Below, one piece after another: positions 15,146-22,674 of a stretch of DNA of 28,603 bases; position 1 is the stretch's first letter; each line of letters opens with the position of its first letter. The notes under the pieces were generated by a model. That model saw nothing but the letters and a program-made list of their open reading frames with translations. It ran no database searches and had not been told where the DNA came from. A program made the position numbers and the translations under genes. The stretch is from JAAYZQ01 sp034428935 (GTDB lineage: Bacteria; Chloroflexota; Anaerolineae; JAAYZQ01), in NCBI GenBank assembly GCA_034428935.1, contig DAOUHB010000111.1:1-28603 (forward strand). The letters are read 5' to 3'.

Positions 15146-17206
15146 ATGCGTTTTGCAGAGGCGGAATCAAGATACCGCGACCTGGAAGCTCAATTCTTGC
15201 GAGGCGAGCTGGCCGAGGACGAGTTCCAGGCCCAGGTCGCCCAGTTACAAGTCGACGATGACGAGGGGCGCCAGTGGATGCTCAACGGGCGCACCGGTCG
15301 CTGGCTTCTGCACGATGGCCGGGGTTGGGTGAATGCCGAACCACCCAGACCCGAGGGCATCGCCGTTCCCCTGGCGCCCGAAACGCCACCCGCCGTCGAA
15401 CTGCCGCCCAGCCGACCGGCGGGAGTCCCGGAAGGACGGCCCCGGCGACGGCCGCCGGTCGAGGTGCACCCCGAGGCTCCAACAGAGGCTCGAACCGAGG
15501 CCATGCCGGCACCGCCGCCCGCAACCATCGGGAGTCCTGGAAGGACGGCTCCCCTGGGAGGGCTGCGCGGCTCACGTCTGTTGGGCACCGTCCTGGTGGC
15601 ATTCCTCGTCCTCTCCTGCCTGGTCAGCGCCGGCGTATCGACCTGGGTCCTGGTCCTCCGCGACCTGGGCGATTCCACAGCCGTCGCGGCCGCCGAGACG
15701 ACTGTCGTCCCGGTGGCCACCTTCACGCCGTGGCCCGAGACCGCCACGTTCACGCCCACGCCCACGCCGACACCCAGCCGCACGCCCACGACCAGTCCTG
15801 GAAGGACGGCTGCCGCCACGCGCGCCGTGATCAACACGCCGCAGGCGACGAGCGACGGCGCCTCGGCCACCGGGTCGGCGCCCGAGGCGTCGTCCGCGAC
15901 CGGCGCCGTCGCCCTCGCAACGGACGTTGCCGGGACCGAAACGCCGGCCACCCGCGAGCCCCGGACCTACACGGTGCAGGCCGGCGAGACCCTGTCCGAG
16001 ATTGCGGCCCGCCTGGGCGTGAGCCTCGATGCCCTGGCCGATGCCAACGGCATCACCAACCCCGCCCTGATCAAGGCGGGGCAGGTGCTCATCGTCCCCG
16101 ACGCCGCCGGCCCTACCGGCGACGCCGAGGCAAGCCCGACGCCCACCTGGACGCCCATCGTCGTCTCCACGGCCGCGGGCACCCGCACCCCGTCGCCGGC
16201 GGCCACCGGCACCACGCCCACCGGGACTCCCGGAAGCACGGCCACCCCGACCCGGACACCGACGGCCACGCCCACGACCACCGCGAGTCCTGAAAGGACG
16301 GCGACACCGACCCCCAGCGGGCCCACCGACACGCCCGCACCGCCCGCCACGGCGACGCCCAGGCCGGCCGCCCTCACCGGCAAGATCGCCTTCACGGTCT
16401 GGAACGCCCCGCTGGGCAAATACGAGCTCTTTGTCAGCCGCATCGACGGAACCGGCCGCAACCCCATCGGCCAGGGCTTTCGCCAGCCACAGTTCCGCCA
16501 GGATGGGGCCATGCTGGCGGTGAACGGCCACGGCGCACCGAACTTTGAGCACCTGGTGCGCATGAACCCCAGCGGCGGCGAAATGCTGGAGGTCAGCAAC
16601 TATACCGAGGATAGCTTCCCCACCTGGTCGCCCGATGGGGCCATCGTGGCCTACTCGTCCAGCTCGTGGGGCGACGGCATCACCCGCCTGGGCATCGTCC
16701 ACGACATCTTTGGCAAGAACCAGGACTGGATCCGCTTTGACAACACCGAGATCCGGGGCGAATACCCCTTCTGGATGGCCGACGGCCGCATCGTCTACAG
16801 CGGCTGCGACTTTGCGACGGGGGGCGAAAAGTGCGGCCTGTATTGGGTGGGAGCCGGAGGCGGCAACTACCAGCAGTTGACAAACCACTACAGCGACACG
16901 GCGCCGGCCGGCCACGGCACCAGGGTGGCCTTCATGTCGGCGCGGGACGGCAACTGGGAGGTCTATTCGGTGGGCATGGAGGGCGGGGCCGCCAAGCGGC
17001 TGACGAACAACGAGGCCCAGGACGGCCTGCCCACATGGTCGCCCGACGGGCGGTCCATCGCCTTTGTCTCCAACCGCGGCGGCGCCTGGGCCATCTGGGT
17101 GATGACCGCCGACGGAGGCAACCAGCAAAAGCTCTTTGACCTGGGGGGCGGCTACGGCGGCGGAGAGTTCGAGTGGACGCGGGAGCGCATCTCCTGGGCG
17201 CCATGA
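15146..17206 (+). CDS. Membrane-anchored LysM and WD40-like beta-propeller protein
   Basis: This is a protein of about 686 residues with distinct parts. Residues 1-66 form a soluble cytoplasmic domain with a W-M-L-N-G-R-T-G-R-W tract, a module I associate with Chloroflexota. A single membrane helix lies near 143-171. A Thr/Pro-rich stalk follows, then a LysM domain (272-319, Y-T-V-Q-A-G-E-T-L-S-E-I) that should bind peptidoglycan. A second Thr/Pro stalk (320-411) leads to a TolB/PD40-type beta-propeller (412-686) with S-F-P-T-W-S-P-D-G and G-L-P-T-W-S-P-D-G blades. ATG at 15146 is chosen over 15113 because GAGGTG lies six bases upstream and the promoter overlaps 15113. It probably senses or scaffolds at the cell wall. 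Five palindromic repeat copies are embedded in its linkers. Confidence 0.85.
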   Translation: MRFAEAESRYRDLEAQFLRGELAEDEFQAQVAQLQVDDDEGRQWMLNGRTGRWLLHDGRGWVNAEPPRPEGIAVPLAPETPPAVELPPSRPAGVPEGRPRRRPPVEVHPEAPTEARTEAMPAPPPATIGSPGRTAPLGGLRGSRLLGTVLVAFLVLSCLVSAGVSTWVLVLRDLGDSTAVAAAETTVVPVATFTPWPETATFTPTPTPTPSRTPTTSPGRTAAATRAVINTPQATSDGASATGSAPEASSATGAVALATDVAGTETPATREPRTYTVQAGETLSEIAARLGVSLDALADANGITNPALIKAGQVLIVPDAAGPTGDAEASPTPTWTPIVVSTAAGTRTPSPAATGTTPTGTPGSTATPTRTPTATPTTTASPERTATPTPSGPTDTPAPPATATPRPAALTGKIAFTVWNAPLGKYELFVSRIDGTGRNPIGQGFRQPQFRQDGAMLAVNGHGAPNFEHLVRMNPSGGEMLEVSNYTEDSFPTWSPDGAIVAYSSSSWGDGITRLGIVHDIFGKNQDWIRFDNTEIRGEYPFWMADGRIVYSGCDFATGGEKCGLYWVGAGGGNYQQLTNHYSDTAPAGHGTRVAFMSARDGNWEVYSVGMEGGAAKRLTNNEAQDGLPTWSPDGRSIAFVSNRGGAWAIWVMTADGGNQQKLFDLGGGYGGGEFEWTRERISWAP
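15421..16302 (+). repeat. Five copies of a 20-bp palindromic element within the LysM gene
   Basis: Copies lie at 15421-15440, 15530-15549, 15791-15810, 16223-16242 (degenerate) and 16283-16302. The best version is GGGAGTCCTGGAAGGACGGC, whose core GTCCT-GGA-AGGAC is a hairpin. Four copies read in one frame (G-S-P-G-R-T-A or variants); the first reads in another (G-V-P-E-G-R). Conservation at DNA level across frames points to a nucleotide element and not a peptide motif. Confidence 0.75.
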
Positions 17207-17273
17207 TCCTCCCCGGCACCCCGCACTCTTCTCGCGACGCCCGCGCCCAGGCCGATCCCAGCATGAGGGCGGC

Positions 17274-18341
17274 GTGAGCAACCGGCCTGCCAGCCCCGCC
17301 ATCGGCGCGTGGGCCCTGACCATCGTCGTGGGCCTGGCCATCGTCCTGAGCCTGGGGGGCGCGCCCATCGCCGCCGAGCCCCAGGTCCTGGGCACGCCCA
17401 CAGCCACGGCGACGCCGACGGCCACCTTCACGCCCACCCTGACCCCCACGCCGACGGCGACCGCTACCCGGACGCCGACGGCGACCCCGACGCCGACACC
17501 CAGCCGCACGCCACGGCCCAGCCCGACGCCTACGACCATCGGGAGTCCTGGAAGGACGGCGACGCCGACCCCGGCCGCCGCCGTCGACCACCTGTGGCTC
17601 AGCCATCCCCTGGGCCCCGAGACCGAGGGCGACCGTTACCCGGGCAGCTACTTTCCCTACGGCGCCACGGGTGGCGGCCGCTATCACCTCCATCACGGCG
17701 TCGACTATACCAATCCCGCCGGGACCCCGGTCCTGGCCGCCGCGGCCGGCCGGGTCATTGTCGCCGGCAACGACCTGGAGGTCGTGTACGGGGTCAAGCC
17801 CGACTTTTACGGCAACCTGGTCATCCAGGAGCTCGACCAGGCCTTTAACGGGCAACGGGTCTTTTTGCTGTACGCTCACCTCTCCGAGGTCCTGGTGGAG
17901 GAGGGCCAGCAACTGGAGGCCGGCCAGGTCCTGGGCCTGGTGGGCATGACCGGGGTTGCCATCGGCAACCACGTGCACCTGGAGGTGCGCCTGGGTAGCA
18001 ACGACTATGGCAGCACCCGCAACCCTGTCCTGTGGCTGCGTCCCGAACCGGGGCAAGGGGTCATCGCCGGGCTGGTGTTGGACGCCGCGGGCGAGCCCGT
18101 GCCCGAGGTGCCCGTCACCTTTTTCCGCGCCGCCGAGCCGAACAAGTGGTGGCGCCAGATCCAGACCTATGCCAACGAGGAGATCAACCCCGACGATCAG
18201 TTGGGCGAGAACTTGGCCCTGGGCTACGTGCCCGCCGGCGACTACCTGGTCAAGGTGCAGATCGGCGACCGGTCCTACGTCCAGCCCGTCACCGTCAAGC
18301 CCGGCGACATTGCCTTTGTCCGCATCCAGGCCGAGCCGTGA
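17274..18341 (+). CDS. Secreted M23-family metallopeptidase with C-terminal beta-sandwich domain
   Basis: This protein of about 355 residues has an N-terminal membrane or signal segment (about 8-33), then a Thr/Pro linker (39-101). An M23 (LytM-like) domain follows with H-H-G-V-D-Y (His140, Asp144) and H-V-H-L-E (His233, His235), matching the zinc ligands HxxxD and HxH. These enzymes cut peptidoglycan cross-links or, when degenerate, act as activators; all ligands are present here. Residues from about 262 form a carboxypeptidase-regulatory-like beta domain (G-L-V-L-D-A-A-G-E-P-V-P). GTG at 17274 has GAGGG four to five bases upstream. It follows the LysM gene by 67 bases, and both appear to act on the cell wall. 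Confidence 0.88.
   Translation: MSNRPASPAIGAWALTIVVGLAIVLSLGGAPIAAEPQVLGTPTATATPTATFTPTLTPTPTATATRTPTATPTPTPSRTPRPSPTPTTIGSPGRTATPTPAAAVDHLWLSHPLGPETEGDRYPGSYFPYGATGGGRYHLHHGVDYTNPAGTPVLAAAAGRVIVAGNDLEVVYGVKPDFYGNLVIQELDQAFNGQRVFLLYAHLSEVLVEEGQQLEAGQVLGLVGMTGVAIGNHVHLEVRLGSNDYGSTRNPVLWLRPEPGQGVIAGLVLDAAGEPVPEVPVTFFRAAEPNKWWRQIQTYANEEINPDDQLGENLALGYVPAGDYLVKVQIGDRSYVQPVTVKPGDIAFVRIQAEP
17541..17560 (+). repeat. Sixth copy of the palindromic element, in the M23 gene linker
   Basis: GGGAGTCCTGGAAGGACGGC is identical to the copy at 15530-15549 although it sits in a different gene. It is translated as I-G-S-P-G-R-T-A inside the Thr/Pro linker. Confidence 0.75.
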
Positions 18342-18424
18342 CGGGCCGCGCGTAGGTTCCTCTCATCCGGGCCGGGGCACCATCACAGGCTCGGGCACGT
18401 TGCCAGCGTCGAAAGGAAGAGCGC

Positions 18425-18865
18425 ATGAACCGCTGCACTGAACGCGTCACGCTCCTGTTCTTGCTGCTGCTGTTGGCCGGGCTCCTTGCCGCCTGCGGCG
18501 GCGACCCGAACGCCCCGGGCACCCTGCAGGGTCAAGTCGTCGACGCACAGGGCGAGGGGCTGGCGGGGATGACCATCGCCATCTATGGCCTCCAGGGCAT
18601 CGGCCAGCTCGACCAGGGCTCCCTCTACCAGAAACAGAGCCTTCTCCAGGAGCAGAGCACCGGCGACGATGGCCGCTTCTCCATCGTCCTGGAGCCGGGC
18701 AGGTACGTCGTCCAGGTGGAAAAGGACGGCGCGGTCCTGGGCAGCCGCATCGTGGAGGTACGGGCGAACCGGGTCGAGACCGCCGACTTTCAGGTCGAGG
18801 GCAGCTCGCGGGGCGCGGTGTACATGGCCAGGATGTTCTCCAGGGGCGTGTCGCCCTGGATATAG
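18425..18865 (+). CDS. Small lipoprotein with carboxypeptidase-regulatory-like domain
   Basis: This 146-residue lipoprotein has a hydrophobic signal ending in L-A-A-C, with Cys24 lipidated. The body (about 32-124) is a single beta-sandwich of the carboxypeptidase-regulatory type: G-T-L-Q-G-Q-V-V-D-A-Q-G-E-G-L-A-G then D-G-R-F-S-I-V-L-E-P-G-R-Y-V-V. The ATG has AGGAAGAG just upstream. From about residue 122 the frame enters DNA that also encodes the end of the convergent URO-D-type gene, adding a tail of about 22 residues (G-S-S-R-G-A-V-Y and onward) that does not look like part of the fold. The original stop may have been lost. Function unknown; it probably shares the envelope role of its neighbours. 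Confidence 0.78.
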   Translation: MNRCTERVTLLFLLLLLAGLLAACGGDPNAPGTLQGQVVDAQGEGLAGMTIAIYGLQGIGQLDQGSLYQKQSLLQEQSTGDDGRFSIVLEPGRYVVQVEKDGAVLGSRIVEVRANRVETADFQVEGSSRGAVYMARMFSRGVSPWI

Positions 18866-19956
18866 TGGGCCGACGTACAGATATAGCCCCCGCCCGGGCC
18901 CAGCACCCGGCAGCGCTCCTGCACCTCGTCCCGAACCTCCGCGGGAGTCCCGTGGGGCAGGGTGTGCTGGATGTCCACGCCGCCGTGGAACGACAGCCGC
19001 TCCCCGAACTCGGCCTTGATGCGCGCCATGTCCATGTCGCGGGCCCGGGGCTGGAGGGGGTTCAGGACGTCGATGCCCATCTCGTCGATAAAGGGCCCGA
19101 TGAGGGGGTAGATGGACCCGCAAGAGTGGTACATGATGCGCACCGGGTAGCGCGCCCCGCGGATGGCGGCGTTCAGGCGCTGGTGGCGGGGCAGGATGTG
19201 CCGCCGCCACATGCGGGGTGAGATCAGCAGCCCGTTTTGCATCCCGACGTCGTCGTAGGTGTAGACCATGTCCAGCAGCCCCCCGGCCGCCTCGATGACC
19301 CGCAGCGTATTCTCGATATAGACGTCGGTAAAACGGTCCATGATGGCGCCCGCCACCTCGGGCTGCTCCACCAGGTCCAGGAGAAAACGCTCAAAGCCGC
19401 GCAGGGCCCACGACCACTCAAAGATGCCGCCCACCTCGTAGCGCAGGTGGTGGCGCAGCCCGCTGTTCAGGGCCTGGCACTGCTCGCGCACGCCCGACAC
19501 GTCCCATTCCTCGGTCCGGGCCCAGTCCCAATTCAGGACGTCCGAGACGGTCTCGGCCTCGGCCAGGGGATGGCTGGCATATTCCTCGTAGGTGCTGAAC
19601 TCGTTGCTCACGCGGCGGCGGTGGGTGCCCCAGGCGTCGACGACCGTGCCGTCGGGCAGGGTGCGCGCCCGGGTGCCCACGTAGCGCGCCGTCACCATGC
19701 GGCAGTCGATGCCCAGCAGGCGCAGCACCTCTTCGTCTTCGGCCTCCAGGGCCGCCCGCAGCCGCTGCCACACCTCGGGCACTGCCCAGAAGTCAAAGGG
19801 GACGCGGTCGGGCTGTCGATGGGCCAGGGCCATCTCCACCCGTTCCCAGGGGGAGAGGGCGGCCGTTTCCGGCCGCCCGTAGTGTGCCTCCAGGATCTCG
19901 CGCAGGCGCTGTGGGTCGCCCAGCAGGGCGGCGAGATCGGCCGCTTTGACCGTCAT
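18790..19956 (-). CDS. Uroporphyrinogen-decarboxylase-family protein, Zn methyltransferase-like
   Basis: This 388-residue protein has a URO-D/MtaA-type TIM barrel. It carries H-S-C-G (His277, Cys279) and a later Cys360 in Y-I-C-T-S-A-H, the H-x-C...C zinc arrangement of cobalamin-dependent and related methyltransferases (MtaA/MtbA type). True HemE decarboxylases lack it. No corrinoid protein gene is nearby. The ATG at 19956 overlaps the stop of the upstream permease by four bases, so it is translationally coupled to the BMP-type importer and may process what that importer brings in. The C-terminal 76 bases overlap the convergent lipoprotein gene. The substrate is unknown. Confidence 0.85.
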   Translation of the reverse strand: MTVKAADLAALLGDPQRLREILEAHYGRPETAALSPWERVEMALAHRQPDRVPFDFWAVPEVWQRLRAALEAEDEEVLRLLGIDCRMVTARYVGTRARTLPDGTVVDAWGTHRRRVSNEFSTYEEYASHPLAEAETVSDVLNWDWARTEEWDVSGVREQCQALNSGLRHHLRYEVGGIFEWSWALRGFERFLLDLVEQPEVAGAIMDRFTDVYIENTLRVIEAAGGLLDMVYTYDDVGMQNGLLISPRMWRRHILPRHQRLNAAIRGARYPVRIMYHSCGSIYPLIGPFIDEMGIDVLNPLQPRARDMDMARIKAEFGERLSFHGGVDIQHTLPHGTPAEVRDEVQERCRVLGPGGGYICTSAHYIQGDTPLENILAMYTAPRELPST

Positions 19957-21227
19957 TGTTTCTCGTAGGGCTTTCCGCCCGCCGCCGGGGCCCGGGAACG
20001 GCCCACCACCCCTGCCACGACGATGATGGTCAGGACGTAGGGCGTGATCTGCAGCAGGTTGTGGGGGATGGGCACGCCGATAAACGGCAGGACGGGCGCG
20101 ATGATCTGCATCTTGACCTGCAGGGCGTTGGCAAAGCCAAACAGCAGCGCCGCCATGAAGGCGCCCACCGGATGCCAGTTGCCAAAGATCATGGCCGCCA
20201 GGGCCACAAAGCCCTGGCCCCGGGTCATGCCGTCCTCGAAGGTGCCCACCACGCCCAGCGAAAAGTAGGCGCCGCCGATGCCGGCGATGAGACCGCCGAT
20301 GATAATGCTGATGTAGCGCGTGCGATTGACGTGCACGCCCACCGTGTCGGCAGCCCGGGGATGCTCGCCGCAGGCCCGCATGCGCAGGCCCCAGGGCGTG
20401 CCAAAGATGGCATAGGTCGCCAGGGGCAGCAAGATGAGCATGATAAACACCGTCGGCTGGTTTTCGAACAGGATGGGCCCCACGATGGGAATGTCGGACA
20501 GGACCGGGATGCTGTAGACCGGAAAAGAGCCGGGATCGCTCAGCCCGGCCGGCTCCAGCAGGCGGATGTTCAGGAAACGGGTCGCGCCCGCCGCCAGGAT
20601 GTTGATCACCGTGCCCGAGATGATCTGGTCGACCTTGTACTTGATGGACAGGACCGCGTGCAGCGCGGCCATGAGCCCGCCCATGATGCACGCGCCCAGC
20701 ACGCCCATCCACAGGCTCTGGAAGATGCTGGCAAAGGCCACGGCCGTGAAGGCGCCGGCGAGCATCATGCCCTCGATGGCAATGTTAAAGACGCCCGCGC
20801 GCTCGCAAAAGACACCCGCCATGGCCCCCAACGTCAAAGGGGTGGCGGCCGTCAGCGTGGACTGGACCACGCCCGGCAGGTTCATGCTGGAGCCGCTGGT
20901 AATCCAGACGAGAAAGGCAAAGGAGGCCAGCAAGACCACAATCCAGTTGACCACGGACCGCAGCGAGGACAGCAGGCGAAAGAGGCGCATGCCGGCGGCA
21001 AAGAAGCAGATGGCGCCGGCCACGTAGAGCGTCGGCCGCGACGGCACCCGGAACAGCGTGCCCAGGAACTCGTCGGTGAAGGCTGCCGTGTCGCCGGGCT
21101 CGGTGCCCGCGTTGCCCAGGACCAGGAAAGCGGCCCCCAGCAGCAGGAACAGCAGCACGATCACCAGGTTGCGCCAGTTCAGCGTGAAACCAGTCGTTCT
21201 TTCGACAGCAGTTGATTGGACAGCCAT
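19953..21227 (-). CDS. BMP-type ABC transporter permease 2 with extra N-terminal helices
   Basis: This 424-residue permease is of the nucleoside/BMP importer group (YufQ-like). The family core starts near residue 115 with S-T-L-T-A-A-T-P-L-T-L-G-A-M and C-E-R-A-G-V-F-N-I-A-I-E-G-M-M-L. Family members are usually about 300-320 residues. Here about 115 extra residues precede the core, with hydrophobic segments near 20-38, 66-81 and 92-110. ATG at 21227 is used, with a weak AGGGA site; the upstream open frame is a shadow of the other permease. It is fourth in the operon, 10 bases after permease 1, and overlaps the URO-D-type gene at its end. The ligand could be a nucleoside or another small ligand. 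Confidence 0.9.
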   Translation of the reverse strand: MAVQSTAVERTTGFTLNWRNLVIVLLFLLLGAAFLVLGNAGTEPGDTAAFTDEFLGTLFRVPSRPTLYVAGAICFFAAGMRLFRLLSSLRSVVNWIVVLLASFAFLVWITSGSSMNLPGVVQSTLTAATPLTLGAMAGVFCERAGVFNIAIEGMMLAGAFTAVAFASIFQSLWMGVLGACIMGGLMAALHAVLSIKYKVDQIISGTVINILAAGATRFLNIRLLEPAGLSDPGSFPVYSIPVLSDIPIVGPILFENQPTVFIMLILLPLATYAIFGTPWGLRMRACGEHPRAADTVGVHVNRTRYISIIIGGLIAGIGGAYFSLGVVGTFEDGMTRGQGFVALAAMIFGNWHPVGAFMAALLFGFANALQVKMQIIAPVLPFIGVPIPHNLLQITPYVLTIIVVAGVVGRSRAPAAGGKPYEKQ

Positions 21228-21237
21228 CTTTCTATCC

Positions 21238-22674
21238 CTATTTTCCCCAGCCGCGGGTGAACACGGCCGTCGGGACGGCCTCGCCCCGCATCTCGCGCAG
21301 CCGATAGAGGGCCTGGATAATGGCCGGTGCGGCGATAAAGACAATGACCAGGGCCTGGACGATCTGCACGATCTCGGTTGGAACGCTGGCGACGGACTGC
21401 ATGCGGGCAGCCCCGGCGCGCAGCATGCCGAACAGCAGGCTGGCCGCGACCACGCCCGCGGGGTGGCTCTTGCCCAACAGGGCCAGGGCGATGGCGTCAA
21501 AGCCGTAACCCGACTGGAAACCCAGGGCAATGTTGTGGGTGATGCCCAACCCCTGGACGGCGCCGCCCATGCCCGCCAGGCCACCGCTCAGGAACATGGC
21601 CAGGGTAAAGGTCTTGCCCACGCTCATGCCGCTGTAGCGAGCGGCGTTGGGGTTGGCGCCCACCGTCCGCAGCTCAAAGCCCCACTTGGTGCGAAACAGG
21701 AACCAGCCGACGGCGACCGCCGCCACCAGGGCCAGCACAAAGCCCCAGTGGACGGTCACCGGGTGGTCCAGGAAGCGGGGCAGGAAGGCCGTCTCCAGCG
21801 TGTCCCGCGTGCGGCAGGTGCCCTGGGTGAACTCCAGGGGACCGCACAACAGCCACTCGCTGAGGCGATAGACCACATAGTTGAGCATGATGGTGGTGAT
21901 GACCTCGTGGGCGCCCGTGCGCGCTTTCAGGATGCCGGCGATGGACGCGTACAGGCCCGCGGCGATGGCGCCCAGGAGGATGGACAGGGGCAGGTGGATA
22001 AAGGCCGGCAGGTTGGCAAAGCTAAAGCCGGCGACGACGGCCACCAACCAGCCGATGCCGATCTGCCCCTCGCCGCCGATGTTGAACAGGCCGGCCCGAA
22101 AGCCCAGGGCCACGGCCAACCCGGCAAAGATGTAGGGCACCGACTGGACCAGGGTGTCGCTCGGGCCGCGCACCACGCGCAGGAGGGGCCGCAGCCCATC
22201 CTCGCCACCCACCTGTCCCAGGGCCTCCACGATCTTGGCCGGGCTGCCCAGGGCACCCTCGTACAGGGCGCCGTACGCCCTGCCCAGGTTCTTGATTGCC
22301 ACCGAAAGGGCGTCGCCGATCTGCCCGTCGCCCAGGAGCAGGAGAACGTCCTGGTCGGTGAGCATCAGGATCAGGCCGCCGATGAGCAGCGCGGTAAAGA
22401 CGGCCAGGGCGGGCACCAACAACCCTCCCAACCGGTTCCCCAGCCAGCCCTTGAGCCAGGGCCAGCCCCCCTTGAAGATCGAGACCACGATGAGCAGCAG
22501 CAGGCCGGCCAGCAGTGCCAGGGGCCAAAGGCCCAGGACCACGAGCAGCGCCAGGACCAACCATTTGCTGAGTAGCACGGCAGCGGCGACCAGGATGGCC
22601 ACAATGGCCAGCCTCAGCCAGCGCCGGTTGGACGGTTGCTGCGTCACTTTGCTTGGAGAAGCCTCATCAGCCAA
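21238..22674 (-). CDS. BMP-type ABC transporter permease 1 with extra N-terminal helices
   Basis: This 478-residue permease is YufP-like. The family core is clear from about residue 84 (L-L-V-P-A-L-A-V-F-T-A-L-L-I-G-G-L-I-L), then G-F-R-A-G-L-F-N-I-G-G-E-G-Q-I and the cytoplasmic coupling segment T-G-A-H-E-V-I-T-T-I-M-L-N. Typical members have about 350 residues. Two or three additional hydrophobic segments lie at about 20-35, 38-49 and 51-67, and the loop between the first core helix and the F-R-A-G motif is also enlarged. TTG at 22674 overlaps the ATPase stop by eight bases and is preceded by AGGAG, though closely spaced. It is coupled to the ATPase and to permease 2. Confidence 0.9.
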   Translation of the reverse strand: MADEASPSKVTQQPSNRRWLRLAIVAILVAAAVLLSKWLVLALLVVLGLWPLALLAGLLLLIVVSIFKGGWPWLKGWLGNRLGGLLVPALAVFTALLIGGLILMLTDQDVLLLLGDGQIGDALSVAIKNLGRAYGALYEGALGSPAKIVEALGQVGGEDGLRPLLRVVRGPSDTLVQSVPYIFAGLAVALGFRAGLFNIGGEGQIGIGWLVAVVAGFSFANLPAFIHLPLSILLGAIAAGLYASIAGILKARTGAHEVITTIMLNYVVYRLSEWLLCGPLEFTQGTCRTRDTLETAFLPRFLDHPVTVHWGFVLALVAAVAVGWFLFRTKWGFELRTVGANPNAARYSGMSVGKTFTLAMFLSGGLAGMGGAVQGLGITHNIALGFQSGYGFDAIALALLGKSHPAGVVAASLLFGMLRAGAARMQSVASVPTEIVQIVQALVIVFIAAPAIIQALYRLREMRGEAVPTAVFTRGWGK

